From Ptiloglossa arizonensis (Eukaryota > Arthropoda > Insecta > Hymenoptera > Colletidae), in assembly GCF_051014685.1 (NCBI RefSeq), contig NW_027479259.1:62001-126000 (forward strand): a stretch of 64,000 bases of DNA, in the 5' to 3' direction. Below are positions 50,101 to 63,000 of the stretch, piece by piece. The notes beneath the pieces were generated by a model that was given only the letters and a program-made list of their open reading frames with translations, made no database searches and was not told the DNA's origin. The position numbers and the translations under genes are program-made. Numbering within the stretch: position 1 is the stretch's first letter; the number at the start of each line of letters is the position of its first letter.

Positions 50101-52500
50101 TTCGCAGTTCTGATGCTCGAAACGAATAACTAGAACGGCCTAGGGGAAAACTACTCATACCGTTGTAATGGGGCTAGTTTCTACTTTCAGATGCAACAGA
50201 AACTTTGCGGATTGGTCAATCGGTTCGCGAGATATGGCAGTTTTGAGGTAAGAAACGCTTGAGAAACTCCAAATTTTCGCAGTTCTGATGCTCGAAACGA
50301 ATAACTAGAACGGTCTAGGGGAAAACTACTCATACCGTTGTAATGGGGCTAGTTTCTACTTTCAGATGCAACAGAAACTTTTCGGATTGGTCAATCCGTT
50401 CGCGAGATATGGCAGTTTTGAAGTAAGAAACGCTTGAGAAACTCCAAATTTTCGCAGTTCTGATGCTCGAAACGAATAACTAGAACGGCCTAGGGGAAAA
50501 CTACTCATACCGTTGTAATGGGGCTAGTTTCTACTTTCAGATGCAACAGAAACTTTGCTGATTGGTCAATCCGTTCGCGAGATATGGCAGTTTTGAGGTA
50601 AGAAACGCTTGAGAAACTCCAAATTTTCGCAGTTCTGATGCTCGAAACGAATAACTAGAACGGTCTAGGGGAAAACTACTCATACCGTTGTAATGGGGCT
50701 AGTTTCTACTTTCAGATGCAACAGAAACTTTGCGGATTGGTCAATCCGTTCGCGAGATATGGCAGTTTTGAGGTAAGAAACGCTTGAGAAACTCCAAATT
50801 TTCGCAGTTCTGATGCTCGAAACGAATAACTAGAACGGTCTAGGGGAAAACTACTCATACCGTTGTAATGGGGCTAGATTCTACTTTCAGATGCAACAGA
50901 AACTTTGCGGATTGGTCAATCCGTTCGCGAGATATGGCAGTTTGGAGGTAAGAAACGCTTGAGAAACTCCAAATTTTCGCAGTTCTGATGCTCGAAACGA
51001 ATAACTAGAACGGCCTAGGGCAAAACTACTCATACCGTTGTAATGGGGCTAGTTTCTACTTTCAGATGCAACAGAAACTTTTCGGATTGTTCAATCCGTT
51101 CGCGAGATATGGCAGTTTTGAGGTAAGAAACGCTTGAGAAACTCCAAATTTTCGCAGTTCTGATGCTAGAAACGAATAACTAGAACGGCCTAGGGGAAAA
51201 CTACTCATACCGTTGTAATGGGGCTAGTTTCTACTTTCAGATGCAACAGAAACTTTGCGGATTGGTCAATCCGTTCGCGAGATATGGCAGTTTTGAGGTA
51301 AGAAACGCTTGAGAAACTCCAAATTTTCGCAGTTCTGATGCTCGAAACGAATAACTAGAACGGTCTAGGGGAAAACTACTCATACCGTTGTAATGGGGCT
51401 AGTTTCTACTTTCAGATGCAACAGAAACTTTGCGGATTGGTCAATCCGTTCGCGAGATATGGCAGTTTTGAGGTAAGAAACGCTTGAGAAACTCCAAATT
51501 TTCGCAGTTCTGATGCTCGAAACGAAGAACTAGAACGGCCTAGGGGAAAACTACTCATACCGTTGTAATGGGGCTAGTTTCTACTTTCAGATGCAACAGA
51601 AACTTTGCGGATTGGTCAATCCGTTCGCGAGATATGGCAGTTTTGAGGTAAGAAACGCTTGAGAAACTCCAAATTTTCGCAGTTCTGATGCTCGAAACGA
51701 ATAACTAGAACGGTCTAGGGGAAAACTACTCATACCGTTGTAATGGGGCTAGTTTCTACTTTCAGATGCAACAGAAACTTTGCGGATTGGTCAATCCGTT
51801 CGCGAGATATGGCAGTTTTGAGGTAAGAAACGCTTGAAAAACTCCAAATTTTCGCAGTTCTGATGCTCGAAACGAATAACTAGAACGGTCTAGGGGAAAA
51901 CTACTCATACCGTTGTAATGGGGCTAGTTTCTACTTTCAGATGCAACAGAAACTTTTCGGATTGGTCAATCCGTTCGCGAGATATGGCAGTTTTGAGGTA
52001 AGAAACGCTTGAGAAACTCCAAATTTTCGCAGTTCTGATGCTCGAAACGAATAACTAGAACGGTCTAGGGGAAAACTACTCATACCGTTGTAATGGGGCT
52101 AGTTTCTACTTTCCGATGCAACAGAAACTTTGCGGATTGGTCAATCCGTTCGCGAGATATGGCAGTTTTGAGGTAAGAAACGCTTGAGAAACTCCAAATT
52201 TTCGCAGTTCTGATGCTCGAAACGAATAACTAGAACGGCCTAGGGGAAAACTACTCATACCGTTGTAATGGGGCTAGTTTCTACTTTCAGATACAACAGA
52301 AACTTTGCGGATTGGTCAATCCGTTCGCGAGATATGGCAGTTTTGAGGTAAGAAACGCTTGAGAAACTCCAAATCTTCGCAGTTCTGATGCTCGAAACGA
52401 ATAACTAGAACGGTCTAGGGGAAAACTACTCATACCGTTGTAATGGGGCTAGATTCTACTTTCAGATGCAACAGAAACTTTGCGGATTGGTCAATCCGTT
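50101..52500 (+). repeat. Partial third copy, then loosely ordered monomers
   Basis: From 50051 to 51275 the order matches 48301-49525 at a 1750-bp (10-monomer) offset, including 22A, TTTGGAGG/96C and GCTAGA (51167). Differences are GCTGATT at 50559 and GATTGTTC at 51086. After 51276 monomers are plain, with AAGAAC first seen at 51526, and private TTCCGATG (52114), ATACAAC (52291) and AAATCTTC (52373). Confidence 0.78.
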
Positions 52501-52548
52501 CGCGAGATATGGCAGTATTGAGGTAAGAAACGCTTGAGAAACTCCAAA

Positions 52549-52551
52549 TTT
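52549..52551 (+). other. Single-base deletion in a T run
   Basis: AAATTTCGC has three T instead of four, so the monomer is 174 bp and the phase shifts by -1. A homopolymer deletion is also a common sequencing error. Confidence 0.8.
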
Positions 52552-53116
52552 CGCAGTTCTGATGCTCGAAACGAATAACTAGAACGGTCTAGGGGAAAAC
52601 TACTCATACCGTTGTAATGGGGCTAGTTTCTACTTTCAGATGCAACAGAAACTTTTCGGATTGGTCAATCCGTTCGCGAGATATGGCAGTTTTGAGGTAA
52701 GAAACGCTTGAGAAACTCCAAATTTTCGCAGTTCTGATGCTCGAAACGAATAACTAGAACGGTCTAGGGGAAAACTACTCATACCGTTGTAATGGGGCTA
52801 GTTTCTACTTTCAGATGCAACAGAAACTTTGCGGATTGGTCAATCCGTTCGCGAGATATGGCAGTTTTGAGGTAAGAAACGCTTGTGAAACTCCAAATTT
52901 TCGCAGTTCTGATGCTCGAAACGAATAACTAGAACGGCCTAGGGCAAAACTACTCATACCGTTGTAATGGGGCTAGTTTCTACTTTCAGATGCAACAGAA
53001 ACTTTTCGGATTGGTCAATCCGTTCGCGAGATATGGCAGTTTTGAGGTAAGAAACGCTTGAGAAACTCCAAATTTTCGCAGTTCTGATGCTCGAAACGAA
53101 TAACTAGAACGGCCTA

Positions 53117-53119
53117 GGG
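53117..53119 (+). other. Single-base deletion in a G run
   Basis: CCTAGGGAAAAC-type sequence has three G instead of four, so the phase shift becomes -2. Homopolymer context. Confidence 0.8.
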
Positions 53120-53970
53120 AAAACTACTCATACCGTTGTAATGGGGCTAGTTTCTACTTTCAGATGCAACAGAAACTTTGCGGATTGGTCAATCCGTGCG
53201 CGAGATATGGCAGTTTTGAGGTAAGAAACGCTTGAGAAACTCCAAATTTTCGCAGTTCTGATGCTCGAAACGAATAACTAGAACGGTCTAGGGGAAAACT
53301 ACTCATACCGTTGTAATGGGGCTAGTTTCTACTTTCAGATGCAACAGAAACTTTGCGGATTGGTCAATCCGTTCGCGAGATATGGCAGCTTTGAGGTAAG
53401 AAACGCTTGAGAAACTCCAAATTTTCGCAGTTCTGATGCTCGAAACGAATAACTAGAACGGTCTAGGGGAAAACTACTCATACCGTTGTAATGGGGCTAG
53501 ATTCTACTTTCAGATGCAACAGAAACTTTGCGGATTGGTCAATCCGTTCGCGAGATATGGCAGTTTGGAGGTAAGAAACGCTTGAGAAACTCCAAATTTT
53601 CGCAGTTCTGATGCTCGAAACGAATAACTAGAACGGCCTAGGGCAAAACTACTCATACCGTTGTAATGGGGCTAGTTTCTACTTTCAGATGCAACAGAAA
53701 CTTTTCGGATTGGTCAATCCGTTCGCGAGATATGGCAGTTTTGAGGTAAGAAACGCTTGAGTAACTCCAAATTTTCGCAGTTCTGATGCTCGAAACGTAT
53801 AACTAGAACGGCCTAGGGGAAAACTACTCATACCGTTGTAATGGGGCTAGTTTCTACTTTCAGATGCAACAGAAACTTTGCGGATTGGTCAATCCGTTCG
53901 CGAGATATGGCAGTTTTGAGGTAAGAAACGCTTGAGAAACTCCAAATTTTCGCAGTTCTGATGCTCGAAA

Positions 53971-53980
53971 CGAAAACTAG
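53971..53980 (+). other. Single-base deletion in CGAATAACTAG
   Basis: CGAAAACTAG replaces CGAATAACTAG, losing one base (the T); the phase shift becomes -3. It is not a simple homopolymer, so a true mutation is more likely than at the T and G runs. Confidence 0.8.
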
Positions 53981-56900
53981 AACGGTCTAGGGGAAAACTA
54001 CTCATACCGTTGTAATGGGGCTAGTTTCTACTTTCAGATGCAACAGAAACTTTGCGGATTGGTCAATCCGTTCGCGAGGTATGGCAGTTTTGAGGTAAGA
54101 AACGCTTGAGAAACTCCAAATTTTCGCAGTTCTGATGCTCGAAACGAATAACTAGAACGGTCTAGGGGAAAACTACTCATACCGTTGTAATGGGGCTAGT
54201 TTCTACTTTCAGATGCAACAGAAACTTTGCGGAGTGGTCAATCCGTTCGCGAGATATGGCAGTTTTGAGGTAAGAAACGCTTGAAAAACTCCAAATTTTC
54301 GCAGTTCTGATGCTCGAAACGAATAACTAGAACGGTCTAGGGGAAAACTACTCATACCGTTGTAATGGGGCTAGTTTCTACTTTCAGATGCAACAGAAAC
54401 TTTTCGGATTGGTCAATCCGTTCGCGAGATATGGCAGTTTTGAGGTAAGAAACGCTTGAGAAACTCCAAATTTTCGCAGTTCTGATGCTCGAAACGAATA
54501 ACTAGAACGGTCTAGGGGAAAACTACTCATACCGTTGTAATGGGGCTAGTTTCTATTTTCAGATGCAACAGAATCTTTGCGGATTGGTCAATCCGTTCGC
54601 GAGATATGGCAGTTTTGAGGTAAGAAACGCTTGAGAAACTCCAAATTTTCGCAGTTCTGATGCTCGAAACGAATAACTAGAACGGTCTAGGGGAAAACTA
54701 CTCATACCGTTGTAATGGGGCTAGTTTCTATTTTCAGATGCAACAGAATCTTTGCGGATTGGTCAATCCGTTCGCGAGATATGGCAGTTTTGAGGTAAGA
54801 AACGCTTGAGAAACTCCAAATTTTCGCAGTTCTGATGCTCGAAACGAATAACTAGAACGGTCTAGGGGAAAACTTCTCATACCGTTGTAATGGGGCTAGT
54901 TTCTACTTTCAGATGCAACAGAAACTTTGCGGATTGGTCAATCCGTTCGCGAGATATGGCAGTTTTGAGGTAAGAAACGCTTGAGAAACTCCAAATTTTC
55001 GCAGTTCTGATGCTCGAAACGAATAACTAGAACGGTCTAGGGGAAAACTACTCATACCGTTGTAATGGGGCTAGTTTCTACTTTCAGATGCAACAGAAAC
55101 TTTGCGGATTGGTCAATCCGTTCGCGAGATATGGCAGTTTTGAGGTAAGAAACGCTTGAGAAACTCCAAATTTTCGCAGTTCTGATGCTCGAAACGAATA
55201 ACTAGAACGGTCTAGGGGAAAACTACTCATACCGTTGTAATGGGGCTAGTTTCTACTTTCAGATGCAACAGAAACTTTGCGGATTGGTCAATCCGTTCGC
55301 GAGATATGGCAGTTTTGAGGTAAGAAACGCTTGAGAAACTCCAAATTTTCGCAGTTCTGATGCTCGAAACGAATAACTAGAACGGTCTAGGGGAAAACTA
55401 CTCATACCGTTGTAATGGGGCTAGATTCTACTTTCAGATGCAACAGAAACTTTGCGGATTGGTCAATCCGTTCGCGAGATATGGCAGTTTGGAGGTAAGA
55501 AACGCTTGAGAAACTCCAAATTTTCGCAGTTCTGATGCTCGAAACGAATAACTAGAACGGCCTAGGGCAAAACTACTCATACCGTTGTAATGGGGCTAGT
55601 TTCTACTTTCAGATGCAACAGAAACTTTTCGGATTGGTCAATCCGTTCGCGAGATATGGCAGTTTTGAGGTAAGAAACGCTTGAGAAACTCCAAATTTTC
55701 GCAGTTCTGATGCTCGAAACGAATAACTAGAACGGCCTAGGGGAAAACTACTCATACCGTTGTAATGGGGCTAGTTTCTACTTTCAGATGCAACAGAAAC
55801 TTTGCGGATTGGTCAATCCGTTCGCGAGATATGGCAGTTTTGAGGTAAGAAACGCTTGAGAAACTCCAAATTTTCGCAGTTCTGATGCTCGAATCGAATA
55901 ACTAGAACGGTCTAGGGGAAAACTACTCATACCGTTGTAATGGGGCTAGTTTCTACTTTCAGATGCAACAGAAACTTTTCGGATTGGTCAATCCGTTCGC
56001 GAGATATGGCAGTTTTGAGGTAAGAAACGCTTGAGAAACTCCAAATTTTCGCAGTTCTGATGCTCGAAACGAATAACTAGAACGGTCTAGGGGAAAACTA
56101 CTCATACCGTTGTAATGGGGCTAGTTTCTACTTTCAGATGCAACAGAAACTTTGCGGATTGGTCAATCCGTTCGCGAGATATGGCAGTTTTGAGGTAAGA
56201 AACGCTTGAGAAACTCCAAATTTTCGCAGTTCTGATGCTCGAAGCGAAGAACTAGAACGGCCTAGGGGAAAACTACTCATACCGTTGTAATGGGGCTAGT
56301 TTCTACTTTCAGATGCAACAGAAACTTTGCGGATTGGTCAATCCGTTCGCGAGATATGGCAGTTTTGAGGTAAGAAACGCTTGAGAAACTCCAAATTTTC
56401 GCAGTTCTGATGCTCGAAACGAATAACTAGAACGGTCTAGGGGAAAACTACTCATACCGTTGTAATGGGGCTAGTTTCTACTTTCAGATGCAACAGAAAC
56501 TTTGCGGATTGGTCAATCCGTTCGCGAGATATGGCAGTTTTGAGGTAAGAAACGCTTGAGACACTCCAAATTTTCGCAGTTCTGATGCTCGAAACGAATA
56601 ACTACAACGGTCTAGGGGAAAACTACTCATACCGTTGTAATGGGGCTAGATTCTACTTTCAGATGCAACAGAAACTTTGCGGATTGGTCAATCCGTTCGC
56701 GAGGTATGGCAGTTTTGAGGTAAGAAACGCTTGAGAAACTCCAAATTTTCGCAGTTCTGATGCTCGAAACGAATAACTAGAACGGCCTAGGGGAAAACTA
56801 CTCATACCGTTGTAATGGGGCTAGTTTCTTCTTTCAGATGCAACAGAAACTTTGCGGATTGGTCAATCCGTTCGCGAGATATGGCAGTTTTGAGGTAAGA

Positions 56901-57047
56901 AACGCTTGAGAAACTCCAAATTTTCGCAGTTCTGATGCTCGAAACGAATAACTAGAACGGTCTAGGGGAAAACTACTCATACCGTTGTAATGGGGCTAGA
57001 TTCTACTTTCAGATGCAACAGAAACTTTGCGGATTGGTCAATCCGTT

Positions 57048-58621
57048 CGCGAGATATGGCAGTTTGGAGGTAAGAAACGCTTGAGAAACTCCAAATTTTC
57101 GCAGTTCTGATGCTCGAAACGAATAACTAGAACGGCCTAGGGCAAAACTACTCATACCGTTGTAATGGAGCTAGTTTCTACTTTCAGATGCAACAGAAAC
57201 TTTTCGGATTGGTCAATCCGTTCGCGAGATATGGCAGTTTTGAGGTAAGAAACGCTTGAGAAACTCCAAATTTTCGCAGTTCTGATGCTCGAAACGAAGA
57301 ACTAGAACGGCCTAGGGGAAAACTACTCATACCGTTGTAATGGGGCTAGTTTCTACTTTCAGATGCAACAGAAACTTTGCGGATTGGTCAATCCGTTCGC
57401 GAGATATGGCAGTTTTGAGGTAAGAAACGCTTGAGAAACTCCAAATTTTCGCAGTTCTGATGCTCGAAACGAAGAACTAGAACGGCCTAGGGGAAAACTA
57501 CTCATACCGTTGTAATGGGGCTAGTTTCTACTTTCAGATGCAACAGAAACTTTGCGGATTGGTCAATCCGTTCGCGAGATATGGCAGTTTTGAGGTAAGA
57601 AACGCTTGAGAAACTCCAAATTTTCGCAGTTCTGATGCTCGAAACGAATAACTAGAACGGTCTAGGGGAAAACTACTCATACCGTTGTAATGGGGCTAGT
57701 TTCTACTTTCAGATGCAACAGAAACTTTGCGGATTGGTCAATCCGTTCGCGAGATATGGCAGTTTTGAGGTAAGAAACGCTTGAGACACTCCAAATTTTC
57801 GCAGTTCTGATGCTCGAAACGAATAACTACAACGGTCTAGGGGAAAACTACTCATACCGTTGTAATGGGGCTAGATTCTACTTTCAGATGCAACAGAAAC
57901 TTTGCGGATTGGTCAATCCGTTCGCGAGATATGGCAGTTTGGAGGTAAGAAACGCTTGAGAAACTCCAAATTTTCGCAGTTCTGATGCTCGAAACGAATA
58001 ACTAGAACGGCCTAGGGGAAAACTACTCATATCGTTGTAATGGGGCTAGTTTCTACTTTCAGATGCAACAGAAACTTTGCGGATTGGTCAATCCGTTCGC
58101 GAGGTATGGCAGTTTTGAGGTAAGAAACGCTTGAGAAACTCCAAATTTTCGCAGTTCTGATGCTCGAAACGAATAACTAGAACGGCCTAGGGGAAAACTA
58201 CTCATACCGTTGTAATGGGGCTAGTTTCTTCTTTCAGATGCAACAGAAACTTTGCGGATTGGTCAATCCGTTCGCGAGATATGGCAGTTTTGAGGTAAGA
58301 AACGCTTGAGAAACTCCAAATTTTCGCAGTTCTGATGCTCGAAACGAATAACTAGAACGGTCTAGGGGAAAACTACTCATACCGTTGTAATGGGGCTAGA
58401 TTCTACTTTCAGATGCAACAGAAACTTTGCGGATTGTCAATCCGTTCGCGAGATATGGCAGTTTTGAGGTAAGAAACGCTTGAGAAACTCCAAATTTTCG
58501 CAGTTCTGATGCTCGAAACGAATAACTAGAACGGTCTAGGGGAAAACTACTCATACCGTTGTAATGGGGCTAGATTCTACTTTCAGATGCAACAGAAACT
58601 TTGCGGATTGGTCAATCCGTT
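57048..58621 (+). repeat. 9-monomer HOR unit (1574 bp)
   Basis: The order is TTTGGAGG/96C/GGAGCTAG/157T, 77G (AAGAAC), 77G, plain 89T, 40C/83C/128A, TTTGGAGG/89C/CATATCG, 7G/89C/TTTCTTC, 89T/128A, 89T/128A. It is one base short of 1575 because of the deletion at 58436. The last two monomers are near-duplicates. Confidence 0.9.
58431..58440 (+). other. Single-base deletion in the conserved dyad
   Basis: GGATTGTCAATCC replaces GGATTGGTCAATCC, removing one base from the 2-nt centre of the dyad; the phase shift becomes -4. The two arms remain intact. Confidence 0.82.
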
Positions 58622-60021
58622 CGCGAGATATGGCAGTTTGGAGGTAAGAAACGCTTGAGAAACTCCAAATTTTCGCAGTTCTGATGCTCGAAACGAATAA
58701 CTAGAACGGCCTAGGGCAAAACTACTCATACCGTTGTAATGGAGCTAGTTTCTACTTTCAGATGCAACAGAAACTTTTCGGATTGGTCAATCCGTTCGCG
58801 AGATATGGCAGTTTTGAGGTAAGAAACGCTTGAGAAACTCCAAATTTTCGCAGTTCTGATGCTCGAAACGAAGAACTAGAACGGCCTAGGGGAAAACTAC
58901 TCATACCGTTGTAATGGGGCTAGTTTCTACTTTCAGATGCAACAGAAACTTTGCGGATTGGTCAATCCGTTCGCGAGATATGGCAGTTTTGAGGTAAGAA
59001 ACGCTTGAGAAACTCCAAATTTTCGCAGTTCTGATGCTCGAAACGAAGAACTAGAACGGCCTAGGGGAAAACTACTCATACCGTTGTAATGGGGCTAGTT
59101 TCTACTTTCAGATGCAACAGAAACTTTGCGGATTGGTCAATCCGTTCGCGAGATATGGCAGTTTTGAGGTAAGAAACGCTTGAGAAACTCCAAATTTTCG
59201 CAGTTCTGATGCTCGAAACGAATAACTAGAACGGTCTAGGGGAAAACTACTCATACCGTTGTAATGGGGCTAGTTTCTACTTTCAGATGCAACAGAAACT
59301 TTGCGGATTGGTCAATCCGTTCGCGAGATATGGCAGTTTTGAGGTAAGAAACGCTTGAGACACTCCAAATTTTCGCAGTTCTGATGCTCGAAACGAATAA
59401 CTACAACGGTCTAGGGGAAAACTACTCATACCGTTGTAATGGGGCTAGATTCTACTTTCAGATGCAACAGAAACTTTGCGGATTGGTCAATCCGTTCGCG
59501 AGATATGGCAGTTTGGAGGTAAGAAACGCTTGAGAAACTCCAAATTTTCGCAGTTCTGATGCTCGAAACGAATAACTAGAACGGCCTAGGGGAAAACTAC
59601 TCATATCGTTGTAATGGGGCTAGTTTCTACTTTCAGATGCAACAGAAACTTTGCGGATTGGTCAATCCGTTCGCGAGGTATGGCAGTTTTGAGGTAAGAA
59701 ACGCTTGAGAAACTCCAAATTTTCGCAGTTCTGATGCTCGAAACGAATAACTAGAACGGCCTAGGGGAAAACTACTCATACCGTTGTAATGGGGCTAGTT
59801 TCTTCTTTCAGATGCAACAGAAACTTTGCGGATTGGTCAATCCGTTCGCGAGATATGGCAGTTTTGAGGTAAGAAACGCTTGAGAAACTCCAAATTTTCG
59901 CAGTTCTGATGCTCGAAACGAATAACTAGAACGGTCTAGGGGAAAACTACTCATACCGTTGTAATGGGGCTAGATTCTACTTTCAGATGCAACAGAAACT
60001 TTGCGGATTGGTCAATCCGTT
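58622..60021 (+). repeat. 8-monomer version of the preceding 9-mer (1400 bp)
   Basis: The same barcode order as 57048-58621 but with only one 89T/128A monomer at the end. GGAGCTAG at 57169, 58743 and 60143, and TTTCTTC at 56830, 58230 and 59804, show the 8- and 9-monomer spacings. Loss or gain of one near-identical monomer is the simplest explanation. Confidence 0.9.
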
Positions 60022-63000
60022 CGCGAGATATGGCAGTTTGGAGGTAAGAAACGCTTGAGAAACTCCAAATTTTCGCAGTTCTGATGCTCGAAACGAATAA
60101 CTAGAACGGCCTAGGGCAAAACTACTCATACCGTTGTAATGGAGCTAGTTTCTACTTTCAGATGCAACAGAAACTTTTCGGATTGGTCAATCCGTTCGCG
60201 AGATATGGCAGTTTTGAGGTAAGAAACGCTTGAGAAACTCCAAATTTTCGCAGTTCTGATGCTCGAAACGAATAACTAGAACGGCCTAGGGGAAAACTGC
60301 TCATACCGTTGTAATGGGGCTAGTTTCTACTTTCAGATGCAACAGAAACTTTGCGGATTGGTCAATCCGTTCGCGAGATATGGCAGTTTTGAGGTAAGAA
60401 ACGCTTGAGAAACTCCAAATTTTCGCAGTTCTGATGCTCGAAACGAATAACTAGAACGGTCTAGGGGAAAACTACTCATACCGTTGTAATGGGGCTAGTT
60501 TCTACTTTCAGATGCAACAGAAACTTTGCGGATTGGTCAATCCGTTCGCGAGATATGGCAGTTTTGAGGTAAGAAACGCTTGAGAAACTCCAAATTTTCG
60601 CAGTTCTGATGCTCGAAACGAATAACTAGAACGGTCTAGGGGAAAACTACTCATACCGTTGTAATGGGGCTAGTTTCTACTTTCAGATGCAACAGAAACT
60701 TTGCGGATTGGTCAATCCGTTCGCGAGATATGGCAGTTTTGAGGTAAGAAACGCTTGAGAAACTCCAAATTTTCGCAGTTCTGATGCTCGAAACGAAGAA
60801 CTAGAACGGCCTAGGGGAAAACTACTCATACCGTTGTAATGGGGCTAGTTTCTACTTTCAGATGCAACAGAAACTTTGCGGATTGGTCAATCCGTTCGCG
60901 AGATATGGCAGTTTTGAGGTAAGAAACGCTTGCGAAACTCCAAATTTTCGCAGTTCTGATGCTCGAAACGAATAACTAGAACGGTCTAGGGGAAGACTAC
61001 TCATACCGTTGTAATGGGGCTAGTTTCTACTTTCAGATGCAACAGAAACTTTGCGGATTGGTCAATCCGTTCGCGAGATATGGCAGTTTTGAGGTAAGAA
61101 ACGCTTGAGACGCTCCAAATTTTCGCAGTTCTGATGCTCGAAACGAATAACTACAACGGTCTAGGGGAAAACTACTCATACCGTTGTAATGGGGCTAGAT
61201 TCTACTTTCAGATGCAACAGAAACTTTGCGGATTGGTCAATCCGTTCGCGAGATATGGCAGTTTGGAGGTAAGAAACGCTTGAGAAACTCCAAATTTTCG
61301 CAGTTCTGATGCTCGAAACGAATAACTAGAACGGCCTAGGGGAAAACTACTCATACCGTTGTAATGGGGCTAGTTTCTACTTTCAGATGCAACAGAAACT
61401 TTGCGGATTGGTCAATCCGTTCGCGAGGTATGGCAGTTTTGAGGTAAGAAACGCTTGAGAAACTCCAAATTTTCGCAGTTCTGATGCTCGAAACGAATAA
61501 CTAGAACGGCCTAGGGGAAAACTACTCATACCGTTGTAATGGGGCTAGTTTCTACTTTCAGATGCAACAGAAACTTTGCGGATTGGTCAATCCGTTCGCG
61601 AGATATGGCAGTTTTGAGGTAAGAAACGCTTGAGAAACTCCAAATTTTCGCAGTTCTGATGCTCGAAACGAATAACTAGAACGGTCTAGGGGAAAACTAC
61701 TCATACCGTTGTAATGGGGCTAGATTCTACTTTCAGATGCAACAGAAACTTTGCGGATTGGTCAATCCGTTCGCGAGATATGGCAGTTTGGAGGTAAGAA
61801 ACGCTTGAGAAACTCCAAATTTTCGCAGTTCTGATGCTCGAAACGAATAACTAGAACGGCCTAGGGCAAAACTACTCATACCGTTGTAATGGGGCTAGTT
61901 TCTACTTTCAGATGCAACAGAAACTTTTCGGATTGGTCAATCCGTTCGCGAGATATGGCAGTTTTGAGGTAAGAAACGCTTGAGAAACTCCAAATTTTCG
62001 CAGTTCTGATGCTCGAAACGAATAACTAGAACGGCCTAGGGGAAAACTACTCATACCGTTGTAATGGGGCTAGTTTCTACTTTCAGATGCAACAGAAACT
62101 TTGCGGATTGGTCAATCCGTTCGCGAGATATGGCAGTTTTGAGGTAAGAAACGCTTGAGAAACTCCAAATTTTCGCAGTTCTGATGCTCGAAACGAATAA
62201 CTAGAACGGTCTAGGGGAAAACTACTCATACCGTTGTAATGGGGCTAGTTTCTACTTTCAGATGCAACAGAAACTTTGCGGATTGGTCAATCCGTTCGCG
62301 AGGTATGGCAGTTTTGAGGTAAGAAACGCTTGAAAAACTCCAAATTTTCGCAGTTCTGATGCTCGAAACGAATAACTAGAACGGTCTAGGGGAAAACTAC
62401 TCATACCGTTGTAATGGGGCTAGTTTCTACTTTCAGATGCAACAGAATCTTTGCGGATTGGTCAATCCGTTCGCGAGATATGGCAGTTTTGAGGTAAGAA
62501 ACGCTTGAGAAACTCCAAATTTTCGCAGTTCTGATGCTCGAAACGAAGAACTAGAACGGTCTAGGGGAAAACTACTCATACCGTTGTAATGGGGCTAGTT
62601 TCTACTTTCAGATGCAACAGAAACTTTTCGGATTGGTCAATCCGTTCGCGAGATATGGCAGTTTTGAGGTAAGAAACGCTTGAGAAACTCCAAATTTTCG
62701 CAGTTCTGATGCTCGAAACGAATAACTAGAACGGTCTAGGGGAAAACTACTCATACCGTTGTAATGGGGCTAGTTTCTACTTTCAGATGCAACAGAATCT
62801 TTGCGGATTGGTCAATCCGTTCGTGAGATATGGCAGTTTTGAGGTAAGAAACGCTTGAGAAACTCCAAATTTTCGCAGTTCTGATGCTCGAAACGAATAA
62901 CTAGAACGGTCTAGGGGAAAACTTCTCATACCGTTGTAATGGGGCTAGTTTCTACTTTCAGATGCAACAGAAACTTTGCGGATTGGTCAATCCGTTCGCG

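Larger units (their letters stand above)
52501..57047 (+). repeat. Diverged, loosely ordered stretch with three deletions
   Basis: Monomers are mostly consensus 89T with scattered private changes: GTATTG (52516), CTTGTG (52884), CCGTGCG (53197), GCAGCTTTG (53388), GAGTAAC and ACGTATAAC (53760, 53797), GGAGTGG (54232), and two consecutive TCTATTTTC/GAATCTT monomers (54423 and 54598). ACTTCTC occurs at 54873. The TTTGGAGG/96C/157T pair appears at 53550 and 55473. No long HOR is evident until 57048. Three of the window's five deletions are here. Confidence 0.75.
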
